Assembly (NCBI RefSeq): GCF_900607235.1
Contig: NZ_LR027849.1
Location: 434,001-498,000, forward strand
Length of the DNA: 64,000 nucleotides
Source of the DNA: Olivibacter jilunii
GTDB taxonomy: Bacteria; Bacteroidota; Bacteroidia; Sphingobacteriales; Sphingobacteriaceae
Direction of reading: 5' to 3'
Part shown: positions 33,452-41,918 of the stretch, in pieces
How positions within the stretch are numbered: position 1 is the stretch's first letter
How the letters are laid out: the number at the start of each line of letters is the position of its first letter
The notes under the pieces: model-generated
What the model saw: the letters and a program-made list of their open reading frames with translations, nothing else
Told to the model about the DNA's origin: nothing
The model's database searches: none
Position numbers and translations under genes: made by a program

Positions 33452-33505
33452 CTTGGACGAAATGAAAAATTAAGTCGATTTCGGTTGAATTGCTTGGATG
33501 AAATG
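33452..33505. promoter_or_regulatory. Direct repeats in the control region between HTTM cassette and LytTR system
   Basis: CTTGGACGAAATG (33452-33464) and CTTGGATGAAATG (33493-33505) match in 12 of 13 positions, 41 bp apart, about four helical turns. LytTR regulators bind direct repeats, and one is encoded 100 bp downstream. Confidence 0.45.
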
Positions 33506-33604
33506 GTTGCAAAAGGCATTTTGGTTAATTAATTGTTGTTAAATAAATCGATTTTTTTGATATTTAGCTTATTTAACGGTTTTATCACTCCTAAACATTA
33601 TACC

Positions 33605-34345
33605 ATGTTATTAAACTGCATAATTATTGATGACTCAACGGGTGCGCTTTTTCAGGCAGCCGATGCGATTAGATCTGTTCCGGAACTGCGCATGCAACAC
33701 CTATTTGAACAGGTGCATGAGGCCCGCGCCTGGCTGCAAAAAAATGGTCCGGTCGATATCATTTTTACCGATGTGGAGATGCCCGAAATATCGGGTATCG
33801 AAGCGGTAGGTATCTTGAAGCCTTTTACTAAGTGGATTGTTTTTACCACGGCTTATAAAAAATATGCCTTTGAAGCTTTTGAAAAAAGTGTGGACGGTTT
33901 TATTTCTAAGCCAATAAGACCCGTTAAACTTATTCAGACGTTGGATCGCTTACAACAGCGAAACAGCAAAGCAAGCGACACCTTGCTTCGCGAAGCAAAT
34001 GTTCGCTTTGTGAAAGGACTCTCCGGTAAATTGGATAGTATAGCCCTCAAGGATATTCTGTATATAGAATCCGATAGAAACTACATCCGTGTGCATACCA
34101 AAGAAGATGTGTATACAGTTCATTTAACCTTGCAAAAGGCCTATATGTCTTTACATCAGTTAATTGCTTTGGTACAAATCAGCAAATCTGCCCTGATTGC
34201 GATCGAACATGTGGTAAAGGTTTTCGGGAATTACATCACCATGGCGGACGGTAAAGAGTTTACGGTTCAGCCGAATTTTAGGGAAGCTTTTGTTCATCGG
34301 CTCCAGCTACTATCGTGGACGGCCAAACGTAATTCATCCGCCTAA
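33605..34345 (+). CDS. LytTR response regulator
   Basis: A 246-aa protein from the ATG at 33605 (MLLNCIIIDDST); an in-frame TTG at 33533 would add 24 residues unlike the family and is rejected. The receiver has IIIDD, the phospho-acceptor Asp in IIFTDVEMPEISG, the Thr in FTTAYKKYA and FISKPIRP. The C-terminal LytTR domain contains LKDILYIESDRNYIRVHT and QISKSALI. It overlaps the kinase gene by 1 bp. It is divergent from the HTTM cassette and probably controls it. Confidence 0.92.
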   Translation: MLLNCIIIDDSTGALFQAADAIRSVPELRMQHLFEQVHEARAWLQKNGPVDIIFTDVEMPEISGIEAVGILKPFTKWIVFTTAYKKYAFEAFEKSVDGFISKPIRPVKLIQTLDRLQQRNSKASDTLLREANVRFVKGLSGKLDSIALKDILYIESDRNYIRVHTKEDVYTVHLTLQKAYMSLHQLIALVQISKSALIAIEHVVKVFGNYITMADGKEFTVQPNFREAFVHRLQLLSWTAKRNSSA

Positions 34346-35337
34346 TGTTAACCCATTGGTATGAGCGAAGTCAACACGTTTGGGTTCACGTACTTGTGTG
34401 GCTGGTATACATAGCCTACCACGTCGGCCTATTTACGCTTTTTGAAGATGAATTGGATTATTGGGAAAATTATGTGTCTTATTTTTCGGTGAATATCCTG
34501 TTCTTCTACCTCCACGGCCGCTATGTTATCCCTCACATTTTGCGCTTGAAGGGCTGGAATGCACTTAAAATTCTATTTATACCTTTTGCTGAGTTTGCAA
34601 CCTACTGCCTGGTTTATGTGTTGATTAGCTCTTTATTTGGTGATATGTATTGGGACTTTAGCACCTTTTTGCCGCTATTTGAGGTCGCTAATGCAACACC
34701 TTTTTTGCAACCTTTCTTAGCTTTTTTGTTTGTGTCTTCTTTGTATGGATTCCTTCGCTTATTCGGTTATAACCTCTTGTTGCAAGATGGACGAATAACG
34801 ATCAGTTCCCATTTTCTAAACAATTTCCTGAGTGCTATTTATAGTTCAGTTGCTAAAGAGCAAAAGGCAGAAGCGCAAGAGTTGATTGTTTGGCTACAGG
34901 AACATGGCGGAATCATTGTAGACAAAGAGTACCACCGTCCGCAGCCGCTGGAAGCGGAATTGGAAGCCTTAAAAAACTTAATTGCAATGAAACGAGCGGC
35001 ATCGGGAAGTTTCTTTTTCTTTAATTTAACAATCGGAGAAGGAGTGGCTTCGTTTGAACTGGCTCCTTTAACGCTACTGACTGTCGCTGAAAATATGTTT
35101 CAGCACGGCTTGGTTACCGTGGAGGATTATCCGGCCTGCCTTTCGATTACCCTTGCGGATGCTTCCTTAGTGGTACACGCAAAGAATGGAATTAACCGGG
35201 CAGCAAGGCATAAAGGCCGCCAGATAGGTTTGACGAACGTTCGGACGCGCTTGAAGCTTCATCACCGCGGTAAACATCAATTAATCATTAAAGAAAGTAA
35301 GGAAGTGTTTGAATTGTATTTGCGTGTTTGGGGGTAG
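34345..35337 (+). CDS. LytS-type membrane histidine kinase
   Basis: A 330-aa protein with four transmembrane helices in the first 150 residues and a His-kinase domain of the LytS/YehU type. The His box is SSHFLNNFLSAIYSS, and the ATP-binding part shows LLTVAENMFQHG and RQIGLTNVRTRL. These boxes are degenerate compared with typical HPHFLFN and ENAIKHG. It forms a two-component pair with the overlapping LytTR gene. The membrane part without an extracellular domain suits sensing of a membrane-active peptide, by inference. Confidence 0.86.
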   Translation: MLTHWYERSQHVWVHVLVWLVYIAYHVGLFTLFEDELDYWENYVSYFSVNILFFYLHGRYVIPHILRLKGWNALKILFIPFAEFATYCLVYVLISSLFGDMYWDFSTFLPLFEVANATPFLQPFLAFLFVSSLYGFLRLFGYNLLLQDGRITISSHFLNNFLSAIYSSVAKEQKAEAQELIVWLQEHGGIIVDKEYHRPQPLEAELEALKNLIAMKRAASGSFFFFNLTIGEGVASFELAPLTLLTVAENMFQHGLVTVEDYPACLSITLADASLVVHAKNGINRAARHKGRQIGLTNVRTRLKLHHRGKHQLIIKESKEVFELYLRVWG

Positions 35338-35432
35338 GCGCTTGTATTGATACTTAAACGAACAGTGAATTGTTTCATTGTGGGAGACGTTAAAATAAGG
35401 AAGCGGATTTTTTACAAACCCACTTCCTGTAA

Positions 35433-35600
35433 CTATTTTCCCTTGCGCCATTTTTGAAGCAGGTAGCTTACCAAAAAGCTGATGGTAGCACCAAGAGCTG
35501 CTAAAACAATGGTACGCAACAGCTCTTGTGTACTGATAAAGGGTAGGGTACTGCAAACTGTACCGCTTACCGTACCGATGCTAAGCCCCGTCTTTTTCAT
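35433..35600 (-). CDS. Small membrane protein (holin-like)
   Basis: I prefer the ATG at 35600 (MKKTGLSIG, 55 aa) to the one at 35651, because the longer form overlaps the upstream gene by 71 bp. The protein has a hydrophobic segment (LLRTIVLAALGATISFLVSYLL) and a basic tail (QKWRKGK). Size and shape are holin-like, but no family is recognised. It is the last gene of the DUF5675 cassette. Confidence 0.5.
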   Translation of the reverse strand: MKKTGLSIGTVSGTVCSTLPFISTQELLRTIVLAALGATISFLVSYLLQKWRKGK

Positions 35601-35817
35601 CAACAAGCTCGCTTTTTGTTGTGGATTCCTTTTCCTTTTCGAATAAGCCATCGATTAGGCTGATGGCTAACACGGCATACTTGGCTCCCTGAATTAATTT
35701 AATGGGAAGTTTTAAGGGCGAAGCTAAAATTAACTGCGCTGCTAAATGAATGCCGCTTTTCAGCTGTTTTAAGGTATTCTTTTTACTTTCTTCTTTTGAA
35801 ATATTCGGATTATTCAT
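35581..35817 (-). CDS. Small amphipathic protein of the DUF5675 cassette
   Basis: A 78-aa protein with a charged N-terminus (SKEESKKNTLKQLKSG), two moderately hydrophobic stretches (HLAAQLILASPLKL; AKYAVLAISLIDGLF) and an acidic tail. It lies 30 bp after DUF5675 on the same strand. No family recognised; membrane association is likely. Confidence 0.55.
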   Translation of the reverse strand: MNNPNISKEESKKNTLKQLKSGIHLAAQLILASPLKLPIKLIQGAKYAVLAISLIDGLFEKEKESTTKSELVDEKDGA

Positions 35818-35847
35818 AATGGTTTTTTAATCTTGAATTAACTGTTA

Positions 35848-36282
35848 TTACTCCTGTTCCCATTGGATTTCGACGATCCAGAGGTATTCCTGTATATTAA
35901 GAAATACTTCTTCTCCGCGTTCTAAGGCTGGATAAACGAGATCCTTCAAGGCCTGCAAGGCTTTTCTGCTGTAAGTGCCTTTACCGTAACCGGTATGCTC
36001 GCTAACGGGTGCAATGCAGCCTTGTAGTTCGCTTAACGCGAAATTGGCTGGATGGATCAGGATGGCTTCGCGCCCCGGTACATTCGGAATGGCTAGCTGA
36101 TCACCGTGCTTCTGGTGCATTCGGCGGATCAATCTGTAGGTTCCGGTGGGTATGCAGCTGACGCGCTTTTTGTTATTACGCCACGGAAGCTCAATGGTTT
36201 TGCAAACAGGTTTGCCCTCATAAGAGAGCAAACCGTTTGTTCCTTCAGGATGATAGGTCCTGAGAAGAGATAACATCATCAT
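35848..36282 (-). CDS. DUF5675 family protein (L,D-peptidase/transpeptidase-like)
   Basis: A 144-aa protein. The N-terminal strands (LSLLRTYHPEGTNGLLSYEGKPVCKTIELPW, in part) and CIPTGTYRL lead to the motif ILIHPAN and QGCIAPV. This His and Cys arrangement is similar to the HxN and GC catalytic segments of YkuD-type enzymes. DUF5675 proteins occur in crAss-like phages as putative L,D-carboxypeptidases and in Bacteroidota chromosomes. It overlaps the 255-aa gene upstream by 4 bp. A phage-derived lysis or wall-modifying role is possible. Confidence 0.75.
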   Translation of the reverse strand: MMMLSLLRTYHPEGTNGLLSYEGKPVCKTIELPWRNNKKRVSCIPTGTYRLIRRMHQKHGDQLAIPNVPGREAILIHPANFALSELQGCIAPVSEHTGYGKGTYSRKALQALKDLVYPALERGEEVFLNIQEYLWIVEIQWEQE

Positions 36283-37046
36283 ATGGTATCGATTTTGACA
36301 ATGCTAAGTGAATTGAAGGCGCCGTTGTTAAGCGGGTAGTGCTTACCGTTAACCTCTTGATAAAAGGAAACACCGAAACCCAAAAACAGCGGCAGTTCGC
36401 CAATGCTCGCGGGTGCAAGGCTGGTACTCAACTCCGTCGCCTCGATCAGTGCATTGAGCGGCCATAAGTCGCTTTCCTGCATGTCGAATGCATAATCGCT
36501 CTCTTCACCGGCACTGAAATCAACTGCAGCAAGTGCCGCACTGAACTGAAAATGCGTAGCGCCCGCTGGCTTGGCAATTTTTACCGCCGGGTCAAGCGCT
36601 TTCAGCGAAACACCGCCTGTTCCGGTACTGCGGTCAATAACGCTTTCCACCTTTTCAAACAATGTATTGGATAGCAGTGCTGCGGCATTGAAGCTGAAAC
36701 GGTTCAGAATGCCGAGATTTTCATCCAGTATCTTGCGTTCCCCGCGATCGCTTACCGCATCCGCTTTGAGCACCCGCATCATCCGGCTGTTCAAGCGGTT
36801 AGGCATGCGCGAATCGGACGTGAGCTGAATGAAGGCACGAAAGGCATCCCGCAGTTTCTTTGCCGATGCATTGGCCCGGCCAAATTCGGCATTGTTTTCG
36901 CGCGTCCGCTGAAACTTGGGATCGCTAGCGATACGGCTGGCGCTTACACCGCCTTTCTCTCTTGCTTGATATCCATCTTTGGTTTTGTAGAAGGTCAAAT
37001 CCCCGATTCTTCCTTCTAATTTGACGAAACTTTTCTGTCTTGCCAT
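36279..37046 (-). CDS. Conserved hypothetical protein accompanying DUF5675
   Basis: A 255-aa protein starting MARQKSFVKLEGRIGDLTFY, then KTKDGYQAREKGGVSA. I know this opening from many Bacteroidota proteins that stand next to DUF5675 genes; no function is assigned to them. The middle is rich in Arg and helical (ASAKKLRDAFRAFIQLTSD). The last third is beta-rich (PLFLGFGVSFYQEVNGKHYPLNNGAFNSLSIVKI, shown only in part in motifs). There is no signal peptide. It may be a structural or carrier protein of a prophage-like particle; this is inference. Confidence 0.7.
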   Translation of the reverse strand: MARQKSFVKLEGRIGDLTFYKTKDGYQAREKGGVSASRIASDPKFQRTRENNAEFGRANASAKKLRDAFRAFIQLTSDSRMPNRLNSRMMRVLKADAVSDRGERKILDENLGILNRFSFNAAALLSNTLFEKVESVIDRSTGTGGVSLKALDPAVKIAKPAGATHFQFSAALAAVDFSAGEESDYAFDMQESDLWPLNALIEATELSTSLAPASIGELPLFLGFGVSFYQEVNGKHYPLNNGAFNSLSIVKIDTI

Positions 37047-37527
37047 GATTGTAAAAATTAGCTACCGTCTTACGGAACCCACTATTCGCTTTATCGACGG
37101 GCCCTGTCCGACAAAGGAAAATCGGGCTCTTGAATTGGGTAGCGTTTAACAACAAGACAAAGGTGCAAGGAATAAAAATAGGGGCGGTCGCGTGTATACC
37201 GCTGGGTCGCTAATGGTGCTATTTAGGCTTCTTTTTTCCTTAATGTCGCTTTTATACCCAAATAAACCTTGCCCGTTTCTATACTGCCCGTTATTTTTGA
37301 AACTAAGGGAGAGATCTGGTTTACTAGGGGCTTCCTTCGGGTCCTATCCGCCGCCTATTCACGGTATATACACGCTATATTCGCCTTTAGGGTAGTAAAA
37401 ACGGGCTTTTAGCGGCAAAGTAGCGGGTGGATATCGGCTAAAGAGGGGGTGAGGCATCTCTCCGGATAATATGTTTTTGTGAACCTTAGTCTTCGTTTAG
37501 GAAGCGAAGACTCCAAACCTGTATGTT
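37047..37527. other. 480-bp intergenic stretch
   Basis: It holds the promoter area of the minus-strand DUF5675 cassette and the leader of the small gene at 37528. The leader contains a hairpin at 37488-37512 (AGTCTTCG/CGAAGACT, 9-nt loop). No coding signal seen. Confidence 0.5.
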
Positions 37528-37743
37528 ATGAATCAGCACAGACTTTATATTTACCCCAAGGATGTTACGATCATTACCGGAAAAGGTATCCGCCATGCAC
37601 AACGGCTGCTGCGGACGGTCCATGTGGCTTTAGGTAAGCGACCTCACCAACCTGTTACTTTTCCTGAATTTGCCAGATATATGGGGCTCGACGAACAGGC
37701 CGTGCGGGAAGCCTGTATTGGCACCGTTGTAAAGAAAGAATGA
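37528..37743 (+). CDS. Small conserved protein, possibly DNA-binding
   Basis: A 71-aa protein: YPKDVTIITGKGIRHAQRLLR, then TVHVALGKRPHQPVTFPEFARYMGL. This opening and the H-Q-x-V-T part are typical for a widespread small Bacteroidota protein that looks like a compact helix-turn-helix unit. No function assigned. A leader hairpin precedes it and an intrinsic terminator follows within 50 bp, so it is monocistronic. Confidence 0.65.
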   Translation: MNQHRLYIYPKDVTIITGKGIRHAQRLLRTVHVALGKRPHQPVTFPEFARYMGLDEQAVREACIGTVVKKE

Positions 37744-37790
37744 AATAACTGACTATCGGGTAACATTAGCGAAATCATTTATTCCCCGAT

Positions 37791-37825
37791 AAGTGCTGTC
37801 AAAATCTGACAGCACTTTATTTTCA
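37791..37825. terminator. Bidirectional intrinsic terminator
   Basis: An 11-bp perfect stem (AAGTGCTGTCA and TGACAGCACTT), 5-nt loop, flanked by T-rich DNA on the plus side (TATTTTC). It lies between the small plus-strand gene and the convergent NmrA-like gene. Confidence 0.75.
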
Positions 37826-37845
37826 AAGTTTCGATAGGGAGCAGG

Positions 37846-38724
37846 TCAGCTATAAATCTGTTTTAAAAATTCACGAACGGATGTTGGCTTCCTGCCCAAT
37901 AACATGGTCAATGCTTCATCATTTTTATCCAGGCTGTGCGCTGCCAATGCTGCGGCCCACATGGCAAACATGCCAATATACAGCTGCGGAACTCCGGCAT
38001 TTTCCAGCATTGTTTTAAATTCACCCATTTCGGGAGATTTATAATGGATATCCCGGTCCAATACTGCGGAAATTTCCCCGGCTATGGTTTTAAAACCAAC
38101 CGATTCGGTATGGGTCAGTGTATAAGTTTTACCTTTATGCCCGTCGGTAGTTAAAACGTTGGCAGCGGCTTCCGCCAGTTCTTCCCGAAGCACCCAGCTT
38201 GCTTTTCCTTCCCCGGCAGGAAAAACGATTGTTCCGTTTTCAGCGACCTTATCTCCGATAAATACCGGAATCATTTCAGCATAAATACCGTTCTGAAGTA
38301 TCGTGTATTCCATGCCGCTTTCCTTTAAATACTGTTCGGACTCAACATGTGAATTTTGAAAGCTGCTTATGGGCGAACCTTCAAACCCTGGTTTTCTTAC
38401 AAAGGATGTATATACAAGATGTTTTACGCCTGCTTCCTTAGCAGCCCTGATCGCATTTTTGTGATGTTGGGTACGGTTCTCCATGGCTCCTCTATCATTG
38501 CTGGAAACCAATAACAATCTCTCCACATCTTGAAAGGCTTTTACCATAGATGTATGATCGGCATAATCACCCTCTCTTACCTGAACACCCTGTTCCTTTA
38601 AACGACCTGCCCTGGCTGAATCTCTGACCAAAACGGAAATTTCCGAAGGATGTACTCCATTTTTCACTAAATGCTCAACCGCTTTTGAGCCGAACCGGCC
38701 CGTTGCTCCCGTAACTAAAATCAT
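37846..38724 (-). CDS. NmrA-like NAD(P)H quinone oxidoreductase-type SDR
   Basis: A 292-aa atypical short-chain dehydrogenase. The N-terminus MILVTGATGRFGSKAVEHL has the GxTGxxG dinucleotide motif. LLLVSSNDRG, HLVYTSFVRK and the C-terminal substrate part (EFLKQIYS) match QorB/NmrA-like proteins. The catalytic Tyr of classical SDRs is not in YxxxK form, as usual in this group. It stands beside an azoreductase and an HxlR regulator, which fits a response to quinones or electrophiles. Confidence 0.88.
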   Translation of the reverse strand: MILVTGATGRFGSKAVEHLVKNGVHPSEISVLVRDSARAGRLKEQGVQVREGDYADHTSMVKAFQDVERLLLVSSNDRGAMENRTQHHKNAIRAAKEAGVKHLVYTSFVRKPGFEGSPISSFQNSHVESEQYLKESGMEYTILQNGIYAEMIPVFIGDKVAENGTIVFPAGEGKASWVLREELAEAAANVLTTDGHKGKTYTLTHTESVGFKTIAGEISAVLDRDIHYKSPEMGEFKTMLENAGVPQLYIGMFAMWAAALAAHSLDKNDEALTMLLGRKPTSVREFLKQIYS

Positions 38725-38790
38725 ATTTTGTTTTTTAAGTTTTAATGATCCCTTTTTTCTATTTTTTTGAGTTTTGTGTTCCTAGATTGT

Positions 38791-39390
38791 TTATGCTATA
38801 ACAATACTTTCAATTCCTTTCCGTATAGCATCTTCCGGTCCCAGTATTGCCTGGGCGTCTGCCCTGAAAATATTGGCAACCTCAATTCCCATAAGCTCAA
38901 GGAAAAACCGAACATAATTGGTCGTAAAATCGAAGGCCTTCAATTCTCCTTCCGTATATATTCCACCGGATGAGGTTACTATATACGCAATTTTATCTTT
39001 CAGTAATCCTTCCGGTAAAGCTCCTTTTCCGGTATAACGGAATGTAAGTCCGGGCCTGGCGATCTGGTCAAAGTACGCTTTCAATGTTGAAGGGATATTC
39101 CAATTGTACATCGGTGCTTCAACTATTAAAATGTCAGCTTCGATCAGATCAGTAATGGCCCGATCGGAAATGGCTATTTCTCGTTGCTGCTCATCTGTCC
39201 GGTTTTCAGTAGATGTAAAGAAGGCATTGATATGGGATTCGCTTAAATGCGGAATTGTATTGAGATCGTATTCCTTAATTTCCACATGCTGAAATTTTTC
39301 TTTTAATTTTTCAGCCACTTTTTTTCCCAGCATTCTACTCGCAGAATTAGCTTTTTTCGGACTTGAAATTATGTGCAATATTTTTTTCAT
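38791..39390 (-). CDS. azoR: FMN-dependent NADH-azoreductase
   Basis: A 199-aa flavodoxin-fold protein of AzoR length. HIISSPKKANSASRMLGKKV is the phosphate loop, APMYNWNIPSTLKAYFDQIARPGLTF (given here as APMYNWNIPSTLK and FDQIARPG) is the FMN-binding core, and TSSGGIY is the third loop. AzoR reduces quinones and azo compounds by two electrons. It is 66 bp upstream of the NmrA-like gene on the same strand and divergent from the HxlR regulator. Confidence 0.92.
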   Translation of the reverse strand: MKKILHIISSPKKANSASRMLGKKVAEKLKEKFQHVEIKEYDLNTIPHLSESHINAFFTSTENRTDEQQREIAISDRAITDLIEADILIVEAPMYNWNIPSTLKAYFDQIARPGLTFRYTGKGALPEGLLKDKIAYIVTSSGGIYTEGELKAFDFTTNYVRFFLELMGIEVANIFRADAQAILGPEDAIRKGIESIVIA

Positions 39391-39513
39391 TTCTTTACCT
39401 CTTTTAAAACAGGGTGTTGCAAAATTAGCTATATTAGCTAACCGAATTATAGTAGTTACATTAAAGTAAGTAGTAACTTTTGGGTTAGTTGCTAAAAGAA
39501 AAAACAGAAGGGA

Positions 39514-39879
39514 ATGGCGACAAATAAATTGGAATATTCACAGATACAGTGCAAAAATCGGCTGTCATCAACCGAAGATGCTTTATATGTTCTTGGCGGC
39601 AGGTGGACAATAAGGGTGATGATCGCAATTTTGGGGGGACATACCAGGTTCAACGATATACAGCGTACTTTAAAGGGTATTTCTGCAAAAATGCTTTCAA
39701 GCGAATTGAAAAAATTGGAAGTAAATCTTTTAGTTGAAAGAAATGTATATGCCGATCAAACGCCGGTCGTCGTAGAATATATACCTACCGAATACAGTAA
39801 ATCATTAAAAGATATCATTACTGCTTTAGCTCAATGGGGAGCTCAGCATAAAAGGAAAATCACATCTGACGGTAGTTGA
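39514..39879 (+). CDS. HxlR family transcriptional regulator
   Basis: A 121-aa winged-helix protein. LYVLGGRWTIRVMIAIL and HTRFNDIQRTLKGISAKMLSSELKKLE are the HxlR core, followed by the wing (YADQTPVVVEYIPTEYSKSL). A single N-terminal Cys (QCKNRLSSTEDAL) is in the position used by QorR/YodB-type quinone sensors. It is divergent from azoR, with a 120-bp AT-rich control region. It likely represses azoR and the NmrA-like gene until quinones modify the Cys. Confidence 0.9.
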   Translation: MATNKLEYSQIQCKNRLSSTEDALYVLGGRWTIRVMIAILGGHTRFNDIQRTLKGISAKMLSSELKKLEVNLLVERNVYADQTPVVVEYIPTEYSKSLKDIITALAQWGAQHKRKITSDGS

Positions 39880-40369
39880 TATTAAGGCAAAAGGGCCACA
39901 GGTTAGCTGGCATATTGCATTTGATTTATTTTTCCGGAATATGGCTTCCTATATCGGATTTTTTTTGATTTCGAACCTGTACTCCATATCCTTATTGTTC
40001 ATCCACAAGCTGGTTCAAGAAGGAAAACTAGCAGAAGCACTTTCGATAAACGACGCACAGGAATCTAGGTTAACGGATATGTGTTACGTGGTACCGAGAA
40101 AGTTATGTGCCATATATCGAAGCAATCAAAATCGGACAGACTAATCTAGTTTTTGAGTTGTTGGAAAAAAATGCCGAAATTTAATCGCAGCAATTGTGAT
40201 GTAATAGATATAAAACCTATAACTTTTTTTCACGATAAAAGCCGCACTATGAAGTCAGTGTTAATAGGCAATAAATATGAAATCCTACTCCTTGCGTTGG
40301 CGCAGCATTTATTCCTGTCACCTATATTTACTATCTACCCCAAGCTAGGAAGGTCAATGATAGAGCTCG
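39880..40369. other. 490-bp stretch with a degraded duplicate
   Basis: No intact gene. The middle part (40018-40140) is a decayed copy of the segment at 56435-56568. Other open frames here are short and without domain signs. Confidence 0.5.
40018..40140 (+). repeat. Degraded direct repeat, left flank of the PUL
   Basis: Starting with AGAAGGAAAACTAGCAGAAG it follows the segment at 56435-56568 almost base for base, with an 11-nt net deletion near 40080. The frame EGKLAEALSINDAQESRLTD is broken after the deletion. Confidence 0.75.
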
Positions 40370-41800
40370 CTACTTAAAATGCTTTTTTTCGTCTAGAACG
40401 AGTAACCAGTCTTGATCCCGACCTTGAGTGGGAGGTGTAAAGGTTGTCGGACACCGATTGCTATATTCTCCAATATAAAGAAAACGGCCGTCTTTGGGTT
40501 GATACCATTGTGCGCGTACGGTAGATTTAAATCCGGTGAGGTCTATACGTAGCGATTGGCCAATAGCAGCGTATACTAAAGCAAAGCTGTAGTCATTAGC
40601 CCTGGCAGCACTAATATAGGTGCTGTCTTTACCATATTCGCTCAAAATCATCGTGGTGTCTGGTACAAGCTTTGCAAAGCTCCGTAGCTCGAAAAGGTTT
40701 TTTAAGGCGGACATTGACTTAGCCCCTGGGCGATGTAACGCCGTTTTCCAATCATATAAGCAAGGAATAGCCGTCGAATCTCCTGCGGAAAAAAACTGCC
40801 AAATGGCGTTGTTGCCATACGTATAGCCGCACGCTCCAGATAAAATGTTCCAATAGGCATGTACCCGTACATCGTAATCAGTAAAATAGCCTTGTTTAAA
40901 ATACTCCTTATTACGTATAAATCCATCTGCGTCTACTACTTGATTGGGCAACTTCGCTTTACCATCCCAACGAATAAAATCCCAAAACCGAATAGGTATA
41001 TCTTCATAAGCGGGTTCAACATCGATAAAGGGCTTAAGCGGCTGTATAGAATAATGATAGGAAGCGAAGTTGTAAACGGGGAAATAGGGGCGGGCGTGTC
41101 CGCTTTGATAACTGTTAAATGATAGCCAAGATTCGTTATGAAACCAGTGGGATGATGATGATTCGCCAGCGGGATGATAACTTATAATTGCGTTGCTGCC
41201 CATACCGTCCTGTATTCCCGTAGCCATGCTCTTCCAGATAGCTACAACGGTCGTGTCAGCTACGTTTCTATCGCCTCCGAGCATCCAAATAACAGGCTTA
41301 TTCTGATACCGCTTTCCTAAATATTTTCCGTAAGTGTAGGCATTTTCTTTATTGAAGATAACAGGCCCTTGACCAGGGCGGTTAGATTTTACCTTATCCC
41401 CCCATGTTGGTAAGAGAGCCATATAAAGGCCTAATTGCTCAGCTTTGTTTATCAGCCTATCTATCTGCTTAAAGTACGCTTCATTAGGGGTTTCCGGATT
41501 AAGATTGTGCAAAGGTCTTTCTCCATAATAATTCGGAGTTCTTAAGCCATTGTTTTCCGAAAGTATCACCGCTTGGATTACCGTAAACCCTTGCTCAGCC
41601 CGTGTTTCCAAATAATACTCGGCATCGGTCACATTTAACTTATGAAACAGCTCCCAAGCGGTATCCCCAATCCACAGAAAAGGCTTGTTATTGTGTGCTA
41701 GGTAGCGATGATTGGCACTGATATGTAATTGCCCCAAAAGAAGTTGGGGCAACAGGAGCCATTGAACAATTATAAGAAGTTTAATTTTATTTTTTTGCAT
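40370..41800 (-). CDS. GH140-like glycoside hydrolase (DUF4038, apiosidase type)
   Basis: A 476-aa secreted protein (signal peptide 1-23, ending LLLGQ). The (beta/alpha)8 domain starts HRYLAHNNKPFLWIGDTAWE, contains PVIWMLGGDRN (Asp of the acid/base region) and PFIDVEPAYED (Glu of the nucleophile region). The C-terminal beta domain (about 390-476, the putative collagen-binding type) ends in LLVLDEK. GH140 enzymes release apiose from rhamnogalacturonan-II side chains. The family call is firm; the true substrate here is not shown. It is divergent from the GntR gene. Confidence 0.87.
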   Translation of the reverse strand: MQKNKIKLLIIVQWLLLPQLLLGQLHISANHRYLAHNNKPFLWIGDTAWELFHKLNVTDAEYYLETRAEQGFTVIQAVILSENNGLRTPNYYGERPLHNLNPETPNEAYFKQIDRLINKAEQLGLYMALLPTWGDKVKSNRPGQGPVIFNKENAYTYGKYLGKRYQNKPVIWMLGGDRNVADTTVVAIWKSMATGIQDGMGSNAIISYHPAGESSSSHWFHNESWLSFNSYQSGHARPYFPVYNFASYHYSIQPLKPFIDVEPAYEDIPIRFWDFIRWDGKAKLPNQVVDADGFIRNKEYFKQGYFTDYDVRVHAYWNILSGACGYTYGNNAIWQFFSAGDSTAIPCLYDWKTALHRPGAKSMSALKNLFELRSFAKLVPDTTMILSEYGKDSTYISAARANDYSFALVYAAIGQSLRIDLTGFKSTVRAQWYQPKDGRFLYIGEYSNRCPTTFTPPTQGRDQDWLLVLDEKKHFK

Positions 41801-41817
41801 ATTAATCGGATAAAAAG

Positions 41818-41888
41818 ATATACGTCTAACAAACTATTCGAGTAACAAAAATGATTCGTTTATCGTTAAATTGACTATATTCGTCTGA
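41818..41888. promoter_or_regulatory. Direct repeats between GH140 and GntR
   Basis: ATATACGTCTAA (41818-41829) and ATATTCGTCTGA (41877-41888) match in 10 of 12 positions. They lie in the 118-bp divergent control region and are candidate GntR half-sites. Confidence 0.35.
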
Positions 41889-41918
41889 TGATTAGTTTCG
41901 AGATTTAATAATTTACGA

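Noticed and set aside
33533-33604. TTG start for the LytTR regulator
   Set aside because: The added 24 residues are not part of a receiver domain; the ATG at 33605 begins exactly at the first beta-strand (LLNCIIIDD).
39941-40377. Two small plus-strand ORFs behind the HxlR gene
   Set aside because: One includes the broken repeat copy and the other has no protein-like features; treated as remnants.
40153-40377. Membrane protein-like ORF of 74 aa before GH140
   Set aside because: Composition is not consistent with a TM protein and it runs into the GH140 3' end; no start signals.
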